A DNA stretch of 64,000 nucleotides from Bacterioplanoides sp. SCSIO 12839 (lineage in GTDB: Bacteria > Pseudomonadota > Gammaproteobacteria > Pseudomonadales > Oceanobacteraceae), in the NCBI RefSeq assembly GCF_024397975.1, contig NZ_CP073745.1, forward strand, positions 2,506,501 to 2,570,500, given 5' to 3'. The notes below the pieces were generated by a model. The model ran no database searches and had not been told where the DNA came from. It saw only the letters and a list, made by a program, of their open reading frames with translations. The first letter of the stretch is position 1. Each line of letters begins with the position of its first letter. Both the position numbers and the translations under genes were made by a program. This document shows positions 20,057 to 28,460 of the stretch, in pieces.

Positions 20057-21160
20057 TTATTGCCAGAAGATATTGGCTTCAATAGCGCTGATCAGTGTTT
20101 CCATATCCACCGGATACACTTCACCGATATGACCAATGCGGAAGCATGGGGTATCGGTTACCTTGCCGGGATAAATCACAAAACCGGCTTCTTTTAAGCG
20201 GTCGTATAATTGTTTGAAATCAAAACGGTCGGATTGCGGGTACTTAAACGTGGTAATAAATGGCGATTGTTTTTCATCTTCCACCACACATTCAAAGCCC
20301 AGCTTTTTCATGCCTGCAACCAGTGTCTGATGGTTATTGCTGTAACGTTCGGCACGCTTACCAATACCACCTTCCTGATCCAGTTCTTTCATTGCTTGCT
20401 GAAAGGCACGCACAACGTGTGTGGGCGACGTAAAACGCCATTTTCCGTTACCGCTTTCCATCGCCTGCCACTGATCATAAAGATCCAGGCTTAATGAACG
20501 TGCATTGCCCTGGCATTGCTCTAGCACCGAGGTTTTTACGATCACAAATCCCATACCTGGCACACCCTGAATGCACTTATTGGCGCTGCTGATTAAACAA
20601 TCGATATTCAGGCCTGCCACATCGATGTCGATACCGCCAAACGAACTCATGGCATCCACAATCAGCGTTTTACCCGCCGCTTTTACTACCTCAGCGTAAT
20701 GCTCAACCGGGTTCAGAATGCCGGAAGTGGTTTCGCAATGAACCGTAGCCACGTGTGTAATAGCCGAGTCTTCAGCCAGCTTAGTACGCAACGCTTCAGC
20801 GCTTACCCACTCGCTTTCAGAGGCCGTTAACGTGGCGGTTTCGATATTGAGGTATTCGGCAATCTGAGCAATACGCTGGCCGTAAGCGCCATTGATTAAT
20901 ACCAATAACTTGCCATTTTCTTTGGGCAGCAAAGTACCAATCGCACTCTCCACCGCAAACGTACCACTGCCCTGCATCAACACACTGGTGTACTGATCGG
21001 CTGCGCAATGTGCCAGCTCAACCAACTGTTGGCGAATTGGCTGCACCACCCCCAGATTGTAATCATCATCCCAGGTGCACCAGTCGCGCAGCATGGTCTC
21101 TTTAACGGAATCACTGGTGCTCAGTGGGCCCGGTGTTAACAGCAAGTATGGGTTGCTCAT
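20057..21160 (-). CDS. phnW: 2-Aminoethylphosphonate:pyruvate transaminase PhnW
   Basis: A 367-residue PLP-dependent class V aminotransferase that converts 2-aminoethylphosphonate and pyruvate to phosphonoacetaldehyde and alanine. It shows [20 protein letters not shown] at the N-terminus, the phosphate-cradle [22 protein letters not shown], and the PLP lysine Lys195 in [12 protein letters not shown]. It is the first gene of the phn operon. A perfect palindrome TGGTCTAGACCA lies 53 bases before the start and is probably the operator for the GntR regulator encoded at 24837-25574. Confidence 0.97.
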   Translation of the reverse strand: MSNPYLLLTPGPLSTSDSVKETMLRDWCTWDDDYNLGVVQPIRQQLVELAHCAADQYTSVLMQGSGTFAVESAIGTLLPKENGKLLVLINGAYGQRIAQIAEYLNIETATLTASESEWVSAEALRTKLAEDSAITHVATVHCETTSGILNPVEHYAEVVKAAGKTLIVDAMSSFGGIDIDVAGLNIDCLISSANKCIQGVPGMGFVIVKTSVLEQCQGNARSLSLDLYDQWQAMESGNGKWRFTSPTHVVRAFQQAMKELDQEGGIGKRAERYSNNHQTLVAGMKKLGFECVVEDEKQSPFITTFKYPQSDRFDFKQLYDRLKEAGFVIYPGKVTDTPCFRIGHIGEVYPVDMETLISAIEANIFWQ

Positions 21161-21212
21161 GGTTCAATCTCTTTAAGTATGACAACCAGTCCTGACGCCT
21201 GAGGCTTAGCCT

Positions 21213-21224
21213 TGGTCTAGACCA
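21213..21224. promoter_or_regulatory. PhnF-type operator before phnW
   Basis: TGGTCTAGACCA is a perfect 12-base palindrome, 53 bases from the phnW ATG. It matches the GntR/HutC half-site pattern and differs by one base from TGGTATAGACCA, which I recall as the mycobacterial PhnF box. Related copies occur at 28283 and 31168. Confidence 0.75.
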
Positions 21225-21658
21225 GATTAACTAGACGCAAATATAAGCGAGGCCGTAGTGAACGGCAATGACGGTTCGATGAAGTTTTTGTTACATCAGG
21301 GCAGAAATTTCTGACAGCCAACTTTATGGATGCATAACCAGCACAATCGGCAGGCCGGACATATTCAGGTCTGCTCCAACATAACAAATAGTCACTTTTT
21401 CCTATTTGCACTGGCCTGTGGTGAAAGTCTGTAGCAGAATAAAAATCTTGTTATATCAATGGTAACCCTCGACAATCCCAAGGGCCTCATGATCAGCTGG
21501 TTCTAGGGATAATGCACGCTTATACGGATGAGAAGATCAGTCTCATGGAAGTTTTTATTGAAAATTCAATCGGCTATAGGAATTTTCTAAGTTCGTGCGA
21601 TCTGTGAAAATGCGTATACTCACAATTAAGATGTTATAGCTAAATAAGAAAGGAAGTC
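21225..21658. other. Gene-free stretch at the edge of an A+T-rich islet
   Basis: There is no credible coding frame, tRNA or hairpin terminator in these 434 bases beyond the phnW operator just before them. Composition shifts from balanced to A+T-rich from about 21.5 kb, running into the two unrecognised genes that follow. The promoter for the gene at 21659 probably lies near its right end. Confidence 0.5.
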
Positions 21659-22201
21659 ATGCGATATATATTCGGTTTATTTTTGATCGTGTTTTTTAAA
21701 AATGTCTTTGCAGTACCACTGTATGTGGAACATAGCATCAAAAATCTCAGTTCAAACGATGATAAAATTAAAAGGAAAGCAGCGTTTAGTCTTTCTAGTT
21801 ATTTTACTGACAATGGCTCAGGATCGTCAGATCCAAAAATAATTGATGATAATATAAACTTATTTTATCTGGCACTCAAAGATCCAATAACAGCCGGATC
21901 CATCACGGACATATTTGGTGCCAGATACATTAACCTAGGAAATGGCAACTATTACCTATACTTAGATAAAGCGAAGCCAGAAATAAAGGATAGAGCATTA
22001 CCAATTATCTTAAAGAATTTAAACTCTAAAAGTAGGTGGTTGGCAGAAAAATCTGCAGGTGCGCTAATTAATGTATGGCATTGTCAGTATGAGAAAGTAA
22101 TTAGAACGCGTGCAAACAATGGCAGACAGGCTGGGGAAAGTAAGTTTGCCTTTAAATATGTGTTAAAAACTTTAGATAAAACGTGTACATCAAAACCATA
22201 A
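21659..22201 (+). CDS. Exported protein of unknown function
   Basis: A 180-residue protein I do not recognise. The N-terminus (MRYIFGLFLIVFFKNVFA) is a likely signal peptide with a cut after VFA. The mature part looks helical and has repeated short motifs (DDKIKRKAAFSLSSYF, SRWLAEKSAGALINVW) that could be HEAT-like helices. Two Cys lie near the C-terminus (WHCQYEK, DKTCTSKP) and could form a disulfide. The ribosome site AAAGGAAG is good. Base composition and codon use are much richer in A+T than the neighbours, suggesting recent transfer. Confidence 0.6.
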   Translation: MRYIFGLFLIVFFKNVFAVPLYVEHSIKNLSSNDDKIKRKAAFSLSSYFTDNGSGSSDPKIIDDNINLFYLALKDPITAGSITDIFGARYINLGNGNYYLYLDKAKPEIKDRALPIILKNLNSKSRWLAEKSAGALINVWHCQYEKVIRTRANNGRQAGESKFAFKYVLKTLDKTCTSKP

Positions 22202-22260
22202 CAAGCCAATGCTCACGACGAGTACGTAATTAAAACGTTATGCGAAAGAGCTAATTACTA

Positions 22261-23130
22261 ATGCATAGCTTTCCAGATATCATTGGTGCCAAATTAGATA
22301 GCCTCCATGAAGCCAGTAAGAATAAAATGACAGAAAAAATGGAAAAATTGTCGCTCAGAACACTTGGAGCAGCAGGAATCATGATTTTCCTGCCACTATT
22401 CTTGTTTACGTTCACTGATCCATACCTTGTGGAACGAGCAGGCCAGTCGTTCATCAGCTGGAAATTAAAAGAAGGGGTTAACGAGAAAATAGATTCTTTT
22501 AATTTACCTGAACCTACAAAATTAGAATCACTTTTCGGAACAAAAGTAAAAGAGCTTAGAAGCCAAACCGAAAAAGAGCTTGAAAAGGTTAAAAGGCGAT
22601 TAAAAGCAGATGCTCCCGGCATATTAGCGGAACAAATTTCAAGACTCCGAAACCTTGACTGTGACTGTCGAAATAAGTGGGAAAAATCAATCAGGTCATC
22701 GATGGAATCAAAACTTCTATCTCTTGAAGTAGCTAAGTCTGCATTAATAAACTTCAGTCATATCAAATACATGGAAATTGTTCACAAGTTAACCAGAGAC
22801 GTTCGTATTTTCCTGGGAACCAATGCGGCTGTATTTTTACTTTTATTGCTCGCTTCTTTTGTTCAGCCCAGAGCAATGAAGCATCTTTTTCTGCCCAGCT
22901 TCCTACTGCTAACCTCTACAGTGATTTGCTCTTACTTCTATATATTCGAACAAAACTGGTTATACACCATAATCTATAACGACTATACCGGTATCGCCTA
23001 CATCGGATACCTCAGTATCGTCTTCGCAATTCTCTGTGACATTCTGTTTAATAGAGCGAGGGTTACCACAGAAGTGATCAATGGATGTTTACAAGCAATC
23101 GGACATGCTGCGAACCTGACTCCTTGCTGA
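22261..23130 (+). CDS. Membrane protein of unknown function
   Basis: A 289-residue protein I do not recognise. There is one hydrophobic helix near residues 35-55 (TLGAAGIMIFLPLFLFTF), then a long charged coiled-coil-like stretch (about 60-160, including VKELRSQTEKELEKVKRRLK) with a Cys pair (DCDC), then about four hydrophobic helices (FLGTNAAVFLLLLLASF, FLPSFLLLTSTVICSYFYIF, IAYIGYLSIVFAILCDILF). The large loop probably faces the periplasm or forms an oligomer stalk. It is A+T-rich like the preceding gene and on the same strand 59 bases later. The ribosome site is weak. Confidence 0.6.
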   Translation: MHSFPDIIGAKLDSLHEASKNKMTEKMEKLSLRTLGAAGIMIFLPLFLFTFTDPYLVERAGQSFISWKLKEGVNEKIDSFNLPEPTKLESLFGTKVKELRSQTEKELEKVKRRLKADAPGILAEQISRLRNLDCDCRNKWEKSIRSSMESKLLSLEVAKSALINFSHIKYMEIVHKLTRDVRIFLGTNAAVFLLLLLASFVQPRAMKHLFLPSFLLLTSTVICSYFYIFEQNWLYTIIYNDYTGIAYIGYLSIVFAILCDILFNRARVTTEVINGCLQAIGHAANLTPC

Positions 23131-23219
23131 ATACCCGAACTTACCCCCTCCCTGAATATTTAGATAACAAAACGCTCAACACATCAATAGTCAGGAAAGC
23201 ACAAAAACAAGGCACAACC

Positions 23220-23603
23220 ATGATCATCATCTACGGCATTTAAGAACAGCTGAATCCGATTAAGGCCCACATGTCAGACGTCATTCATCAATGTATGATG
23301 GATGTACTGGGCATGCCAGAAGGCAAACGCGCTCACCGCTTTGTGCCGCTCAACAAAGATGACTATTACTACCCTGAAGACCGAACCGACCAATACACCG
23401 TATTGGAAATCAATATGATGGAAGGCCGGGAAGTTAATACAAAAAAAGCGCTGATTAGTGCGTTATTTAAGCAGTTTGAAGAGCAACTGAGCATCTCCCC
23501 TATTGATCTGGAAATCACCATCAAAGAGCAACCGGCTCACTGCTGGGGCTTCCGGGGCATCACCGGCGATGAGGCTAAATTAAATTACAAGGTCGATGTC
23601 TGA
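23220..23603 (+). pseudogene. Tautomerase-family gene with an in-frame stop
   Basis: From the ATG at 23220 the frame reads MIIIYGI, stop (TAA, 23241-23243), then continues in frame EQLNPIKAHMSDVIHQCMMD and on to residue VDV. Family members normally read MP-x-x-x-x-YGIKEQLNPIK, so one changed codon accounts for the stop, and the catalytic Pro1 is also replaced (Met-Ile). Downstream an internal ATG at 23271 could yield a 110-residue fragment (GKRAHRFVPLNKDDYYYPED, then PAHCWGFRGITGDEAKLNY) that lacks the N-terminal catalytic strand. I read it as a decayed 4-oxalocrotonate-tautomerase-like gene; a sequencing error at one base would restore the frame but not Pro1. Confidence 0.75.
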
Positions 23604-23704
23604 TACCCGGGTTTCCAAACAAGTTGAGCCAGTTTTACTTAAGCGAAACCCTCACCTTACTGCTATTATCATGGTGTAAAATCAACCATCAAAGCGATAC
23701 CTGA

Positions 23705-24049
23705 ATGACTCCTCTGCAACTGGCAAAACACTACTTTGACCTTTCAAACGACAGTAATTTTGATGAAATTACTCCGATGTTCACCGACAGTTCTACCTTT
23801 TACTCTGGCAAACATGACCTGTTTCTGGGAGTTACAGAAATTATGTCGATGCAACGTGCGCATCACGGCTCTTATCAAGCGTTACACTGGCATATCACTC
23901 AGGTTGCCGAGATTAAACCAGGCATCATTCGGTTTGATTTTGACTTTAAGGGTAAAACTAACGCAGGGGATGAGGTTGAGTATTCAGGAATTGAGCATAT
24001 CGTGATTCATCAGGGGAAAATTCAACACATCCAGATTCGGTTGGTATAA
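23705..24049 (+). CDS. SnoaL-like / NTF2-fold protein
   Basis: A 114-residue protein of the NTF2-like superfamily: an N-terminal helix (LQLAKHYFDLSNDSNFDEIT), then MFTDSSTFYSG, MQRAHHGSYQALHWHITQV and alternating beta strands ending HIVIHQGKIQHIQIRLV. Members act as small isomerases, hydratases or ligand-binding proteins; nothing identifies a substrate. There is no export signal. It is a single gene between the broken tautomerase and a terminator. The ribosome site before the ATG is weak (GATACCTGA). Confidence 0.7.
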   Translation: MTPLQLAKHYFDLSNDSNFDEITPMFTDSSTFYSGKHDLFLGVTEIMSMQRAHHGSYQALHWHITQVAEIKPGIIRFDFDFKGKTNAGDEVEYSGIEHIVIHQGKIQHIQIRLV

Positions 24050-24068
24050 AACCGGGTCAGACTGACAT

Positions 24069-24096
24069 AAAAAAGGGAGCAATCGCTCCCTTTTTT
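24069..24096. terminator. Terminator between the SnoaL-like and YceI genes
   Basis: AAAAAAGGGAGC (24069-24080) and GCTCCCTTTTTT (24085-24096) are perfect complements with a 4-base loop. It lies 19 bases past the plus-strand stop and 24 bases past the converging gene's stop, so it works for both. Confidence 0.92.
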
Positions 24097-24120
24097 ATGG
24101 ATAACCGAAGTAAACACTAA

Positions 24121-24693
24121 CTATTTTTTCAACACCAGAGAGATGTTAACCGGTACGGTGTCAGAAATGTCGATACCACCCACAGTTGCGGCTAACTGAG
24201 TCAGGTTCTCTGCCGGAATACCAAATGCACTGGCGCTGATAATCACCGGGCGAGCACTTGAAACCGCAACAATATCACCCGATTTCACCACATTCAGGTT
24301 CATATCCACCGTTTGGGTATTACCCATAATGGTTAATGCGACGGGTAATGTGATCTGTTTAACCACTGAATCGGCTTTTAACAAATCGGCCGGAATGTTG
24401 GATTTAACGTCGATAGTGGGAAAGGCTGCTGAGTTAAAAAACAGCTGGTTTAGGCGATCATCACGAATAGAAACGCCCGTACTGATCTTATTCAGTGGCA
24501 CACTGGCGCTAAGCTCACCGGATTCACTGACTTGACCTGAAACCTGGCTGACAGACGCCGGTTCAACAACGTATTGTTTCTTAATGGTCGCAAAGTTAAC
24601 CGTCGATACCGCTTCATCAATCGTATAACCGCCCTGTGCGTATGATTGATAGGATGCCGCTAACAGCAGCATGGCGCCTATGGCTTTTTTCAT
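24121..24693 (-). CDS. YceI-family periplasmic protein
   Basis: A 190-residue exported protein with a YceI-type lipocalin-like domain, a family that binds polyisoprenoid lipids. I chose the ATG at 24693, behind AAGAGGAAAT, because it gives a proper signal peptide (MKKAIGAMLLLAASYQSYA); the frame is open for 17 more codons. The domain shows STVNFATIKKQYVVE, NKISTGVSIRDDRLNQLFFN, FPTIDVKSNIP and ITLPVALTIMGNTQTVDMNL. A conserved ISASAFGIPAENL segment lies near the end. No operon partner. Confidence 0.85.
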   Translation of the reverse strand: MKKAIGAMLLLAASYQSYAQGGYTIDEAVSTVNFATIKKQYVVEPASVSQVSGQVSESGELSASVPLNKISTGVSIRDDRLNQLFFNSAAFPTIDVKSNIPADLLKADSVVKQITLPVALTIMGNTQTVDMNLNVVKSGDIVAVSSARPVIISASAFGIPAENLTQLAATVGGIDISDTVPVNISLVLKK

Positions 24694-24836
24694 TGTTATT
24701 TCCTCTTCAGCAATCAATATTGGCTGGCCATTGTGGGTGATCATCAGGCCAGGCTCTAATCAGGATTATTGATAGTACTGATCGCTGAAAGCTATCAGGC
24801 AGGGCTAAATTACGACAAAACCACTAATCAATCATT

Positions 24837-25574
24837 TCAGCTGATGCAAAAAGCGCGCAATTCAATCGCGCTGTGCACCCAGAATTCCTGGTCATATTCT
24901 ACCGGTACCCTGTCACCTTCGTAACGAATCCGCTCTACCCCAAGACACGGGGCACCATTAATGTGAGACAAGGATTCAGCAACCTGATCATAAACAGCCG
25001 ATACGCGAATGCGGTTATCTTCGTAAGTAATCGCTACGTTATAGTCGTCTTGCATCAGCGTCGTTAATGAGGCTTCCAGGTCCTTTTTTTCAATGCCCGG
25101 GAAACGAGCCGCAGACAAATAAATAATTTCGTATAACACCGGGCGGTCGTCCAGGCTACGCAGCCGCACCAGCTCAACCAGCTTCTCATTATCCTTAACC
25201 TGCAGAACCTCTCGGGCTTTCGCTGGCCCTTTGATACACCGCTTACTAACCAGCTCAGTGTTGGGTTCTTTGTTTTGCTGCTCGGCCAACATATAAAAAT
25301 TAACCCGCGATGATGGGTCATATTCCAGTCGTGATGGCGTGACAAACCAGCCCCGGCGGTTTGAACGATAAATAAGTCCTTCCGATTCCAGCTTTGATAA
25401 CGCATCCCGAACCGTAATCCGGGTGCTGTTAAATTGTTCGACCAGTTCGCGCTCAGATGGCAGGCGGTCATTGATGCCCAACTTACCTGAGCGTATCTGA
25501 CTGGATAAATGGTCTCGTATTTCTAAGCTGGCTGATTGCATGGTTTGTTTTCCAAACGCCCTGGCATTATTCAT
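24837..25574 (-). CDS. GntR/HutC-family regulator with UTRA domain, probable phosphonate regulator
   Basis: A 245-residue transcription factor. The winged helix lies at residues 17-80 (LSSQIRSGKLGINDRLPSER, then RITVRDALSKLESEGLIYRS) and a UTRA ligand domain follows (ELVRLRSLDDRPVLYEIIYL, PCLGVERIRYEGDRVPVEYD). It resembles PhnF-type regulators. The gene is third in a unit with a carrier and a FAD oxidase, and three 12-base palindromes suited to this family stand before phnW, that oxidase gene and the TonB receptor gene, so it probably represses all of them until a phosphonate binds. Confidence 0.88.
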   Translation of the reverse strand: MNNARAFGKQTMQSASLEIRDHLSSQIRSGKLGINDRLPSERELVEQFNSTRITVRDALSKLESEGLIYRSNRRGWFVTPSRLEYDPSSRVNFYMLAEQQNKEPNTELVSKRCIKGPAKAREVLQVKDNEKLVELVRLRSLDDRPVLYEIIYLSAARFPGIEKKDLEASLTTLMQDDYNVAITYEDNRIRVSAVYDQVAESLSHINGAPCLGVERIRYEGDRVPVEYDQEFWVHSAIELRAFCIS

Positions 25575-25616
25575 CTTGGGTGGATTCTACTCTGCTCTAT
25601 GATTTGAAAGAAGGCG

Positions 25617-26987
25617 CTATGATTTAAAAGAAGGGGTCAGTGACGCGGTGGCATCGTCATTTCCGCCCTGCTGAGGCTCCGCTGAAGCAGTATTTCCTCG
25701 TTTGGCATCAATAAAAAAGCGCCAGCGAAAATACACCCAGGCAATAAACGTCAGGCTGCCGCCAACAGTGGCTGTGACGTAAATAGCGTTAATAAAAAAG
25801 GTTAGCCAGCTGAGATCCGGTGAATAGAAGTTCTTCACCAACATCAGACCGACGCTACCGACATAGCCCGCACTGTCTGCCAGGTAAATTAGGAAACCGG
25901 CATTTGCCACACCACCAGCAATCGCGACAAAGCGATCAAATAAAAAGCAGTTAAACGGTATGTAAGATAAATACAATCCGCTACCTAATAAAACCATCCA
26001 GACTTTGCTATCTAATCCTGCGTATTGATAGGCCCAGGTCGATCCACCGAGAATGACACAGCCCAAAATAATGGCAATATGGTTTGCGGTAAACGCTTTG
26101 AAGTTATCACGAATAAACATCAACAGCGCCAATGCAACCAGCACCATGCCCGCAATACGCACGCCGGCATAAGTAAAAATTTCGGGCGTGTTGCCATAGC
26201 CCAAGGCCATCCAGATTTCCGACGAAAAATTATCACGGAAGTCGCGTAATGCGGTGAATAATAAAAAGGCCAGAATCAGTGACAATAACCCAAACCAGTA
26301 TTTTGAAAATAAGTTCCAGCGGTCGGCTGCGGTCATTGGCTGGCGTTTCTGACGTGCCGCTTCATCCGCAGCATTTGGCTCAGGTAATAACGATAATGCG
26401 TAAACCGAGATAAACAGTAACGGCGTGAAAATCAGGCCGGTCAGAACCGGCATCCAGAATTCGGGCACATCCAGATAAACAATCAGTGATTTTCCCACCG
26501 AGCGCACCATACCTGAGGCCACGACAAACGAAGCACTTAAGCCAGCGCCCAGCAGTTCACTGGTACGCCGCCCTTCCAGATAACTGAACACCAGTCCCCA
26601 GATCATCCCCAGAGGAAGCCCGTTTAAGAACATCGCCAGAGGTTTCCACTGCAATGGCAATACCGCAAATAATAATAAAGCCAGTTCAGCAAACATAATC
26701 AGTGCCAGAATCGCGATGGCACGGCGGTTATGCAGCATCGACGACACGACTTTAATGCCAATAAACTTAGAGCACAGGTAACCAATCACCTGAGATAAAA
26801 TCAGCATGACTTTGAAATCAATGCCAAACCAGTCGCTGTATTCATAGTGTCCGACCACAAACGGTTTACGGAAGGCATACATTGAAAAGTAGGTTAAAAA
26901 GGCGGCACTGATGGCAAATACCACAAACCAGAAAGTGGGTGCTCGTTCTAACCAGTGATGAATTTTTGATTGAATTTTCTGATGCAT
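25617..26987 (-). CDS. DUF5690-like MFS-type membrane carrier
   Basis: A 456-residue protein with about 12 hydrophobic helices. The opening stretch (FLTYFSMYAFRKPFVVGHYE, with the Y-x-x-RKP motif also seen in organophosphate:phosphate antiporters such as GlpT and UhpT) and the SYLEGRRTSELLGAGLSASF loop point to the major facilitator fold and the DUF5690 family. It lies between a FAD oxidase and a GntR regulator in a phosphonate region, so import of an aminophosphonate or of a related phospho-compound is a reasonable inference. No phosphonate ABC transporter is present in the window. The start is 21 bases after the oxidase stop. Confidence 0.75.
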   Translation of the reverse strand: MHQKIQSKIHHWLERAPTFWFVVFAISAAFLTYFSMYAFRKPFVVGHYEYSDWFGIDFKVMLILSQVIGYLCSKFIGIKVVSSMLHNRRAIAILALIMFAELALLLFAVLPLQWKPLAMFLNGLPLGMIWGLVFSYLEGRRTSELLGAGLSASFVVASGMVRSVGKSLIVYLDVPEFWMPVLTGLIFTPLLFISVYALSLLPEPNAADEAARQKRQPMTAADRWNLFSKYWFGLLSLILAFLLFTALRDFRDNFSSEIWMALGYGNTPEIFTYAGVRIAGMVLVALALLMFIRDNFKAFTANHIAIILGCVILGGSTWAYQYAGLDSKVWMVLLGSGLYLSYIPFNCFLFDRFVAIAGGVANAGFLIYLADSAGYVGSVGLMLVKNFYSPDLSWLTFFINAIYVTATVGGSLTFIAWVYFRWRFFIDAKRGNTASAEPQQGGNDDATASLTPSFKS

Positions 26988-27008
26988 AACATTTTACCCT
27001 TAAGGCAC

Positions 27009-28238
27009 TTAACCTGTTTTTTTCTGGCTACGTGCCAGGGCACATTGCTGTTGAAACTCGTCACTGAAAACATCCGGCGCCGCTGCCCCCTGGCCAAAAC
27101 GACCCAGACCATAAGGAGCGATATCCAGCCGCTCAGTTGATGTATCATCGAGGATGCTGGCAGCCATGGCTTTGCCGATTCCGCCACTCCAGGCGATACC
27201 CGCTCCCGAGCATCCGGCAACCACATTGAGGTTTTTCCAGCCCTGAGGTTTGCCTAACAAAGGCTTACCATCCGGGGTATAACTGGACACTCCGGCGATG
27301 TAATGACTCAACTGTGCCTGCTCTAACAAAGGACAACGCTCGATTAATGCCTGCCAGTTTTCTTCCAGTGCAGCCCAGCCTTGTGGGTCTTCTGGAAAAC
27401 CCAGTGCATGAATATCATCAGGCAGCTGCTCAGCATTGGTGTAACACCCCAGACTGTCTCTGACACCAAACAACAAAGCGCCATTTTCACTGCGGAAATA
27501 AAAACCGTTTGCCTGATCAATCAGCATGGGCATATCACGCGTAATCTGATCCTGGGGGTTGGTAATCCAGTAATGACTTCTTACCGTCGCCATGGGTAAC
27601 GAAACCCCATATTGCCTGGCGAACGATTTTCCCCATGGCCCCGCCGCGAGAATGACATCATCACATTTGAATGTTTCGTCATTACTACGAACCGCGCATA
27701 TTGTTCCATTTTCTGCTTGCAATGCTGTGACACGGGTATTGGCTAACAACCGGGCACCGCTGTTTTTGGCTTGTTGCATATACACAACGGCCAATAAATA
27801 CGGATCAATAAAACCGTCGTCGTCATATTCCAGCGCCGTTGCATTGGCTTTCAGATTCAGCCATGGAAATTGTGCCTGGATGCTTTCATCATTGTGAAAG
27901 CCAGCAGTTGTTCCCTGCGACAGAGCAATTTCCTGATAGCGGTTTAAGGTATCTGTCGCGCACCCATCGTCCACCAGATGCCAGCAACCGCTACGCTGCA
28001 TTAATGATTCATTGCGTTCACGCTCGAAGCGTTTGATGATGTCGTGTGTTTCTGCAACAAAATGGCTGGCGTTGAGATCAGCACGGGCACGGGTCAGCAA
28101 TGCTGCTGCTTGCGATGTGGTTCCTGCTGCAAACTCGCCGGCTTCCAGCACAGTCACCTGAGCCTGACCACTGCGCTGCAAATAATAAGCGCAGGATAAA
28201 CCCAGTATTCCACCACCAATAATAATGACGTGTTTCAT
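27009..28238 (-). CDS. FAD-dependent amine/amino-acid oxidase (DAO family)
   Basis: A 409-residue flavoenzyme. The N-terminal dinucleotide fold is clear (HVIIIGGGILGLSCAYYLQR), with FAAGTTSQAAALL next and the C-terminal FAD contact NLNVVAGCSGAGIAWSGGIG. The family oxidises glycine, sarcosine or other secondary amines. FAD oxidases of this class occur in phosphonate gene clusters, where some act on N-methylated 2-aminoethylphosphonate; this gene heads a unit with the carrier and regulator and has an operator-like palindrome 45 bases upstream. I infer that it turns a modified aminophosphonate into a PhnW or PhnZ substrate. Confidence 0.82.
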   Translation of the reverse strand: MKHVIIIGGGILGLSCAYYLQRSGQAQVTVLEAGEFAAGTTSQAAALLTRARADLNASHFVAETHDIIKRFERERNESLMQRSGCWHLVDDGCATDTLNRYQEIALSQGTTAGFHNDESIQAQFPWLNLKANATALEYDDDGFIDPYLLAVVYMQQAKNSGARLLANTRVTALQAENGTICAVRSNDETFKCDDVILAAGPWGKSFARQYGVSLPMATVRSHYWITNPQDQITRDMPMLIDQANGFYFRSENGALLFGVRDSLGCYTNAEQLPDDIHALGFPEDPQGWAALEENWQALIERCPLLEQAQLSHYIAGVSSYTPDGKPLLGKPQGWKNLNVVAGCSGAGIAWSGGIGKAMAASILDDTSTERLDIAPYGLGRFGQGAAAPDVFSDEFQQQCALARSQKKTG

Positions 28239-28282
28239 TTGATTCTTGTTTCGGCTGTCTGTTCGATGTTGTATTTTTAATC

Positions 28283-28294
28283 TGGTCTAGTCCA
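28283..28294. promoter_or_regulatory. PhnF-type operator before the FAD oxidase gene
   Basis: TGGTCTAGTCCA, one base from the perfect palindrome before phnW and sharing the flank AATCTGGTCTAG with it. It lies 45 bases before the oxidase ATG. Confidence 0.7.
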
Positions 28295-28373
28295 ATAAAA
28301 CCAAAATTAAATGACAGTCCGATGACAAATATGTTCATCGGGTTATCACATCAAATGACTGCCTGAAACCATA

Positions 28374-28406
28374 AAAAAGCCGCTGCAAAATCACTTTTGC
28401 AACGGC
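28374..28406 (-). terminator. Terminator of the TonB receptor gene
   Basis: On the minus strand GCCGTTGCAAAA and TTTTGCAGCGGC form a stem with one mismatch, followed by TTTTTT. It lies about 55 bases past the receptor stop and ahead of the FAD oxidase promoter. Confidence 0.82.
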
Positions 28407-28460
28407 AATCTGGAGAGTTATTAATTACCCTGGCTCCTTTAAAAAGGCGCCAGGCAATGA

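Noticed and set aside
21200-21658. A tRNA or attachment site at the edge of the A+T-rich islet
   Set aside because: I looked for a cloverleaf, a tRNA 3' end and matching direct repeats at both edges and saw none, so there is no direct sign of integrase-type insertion.
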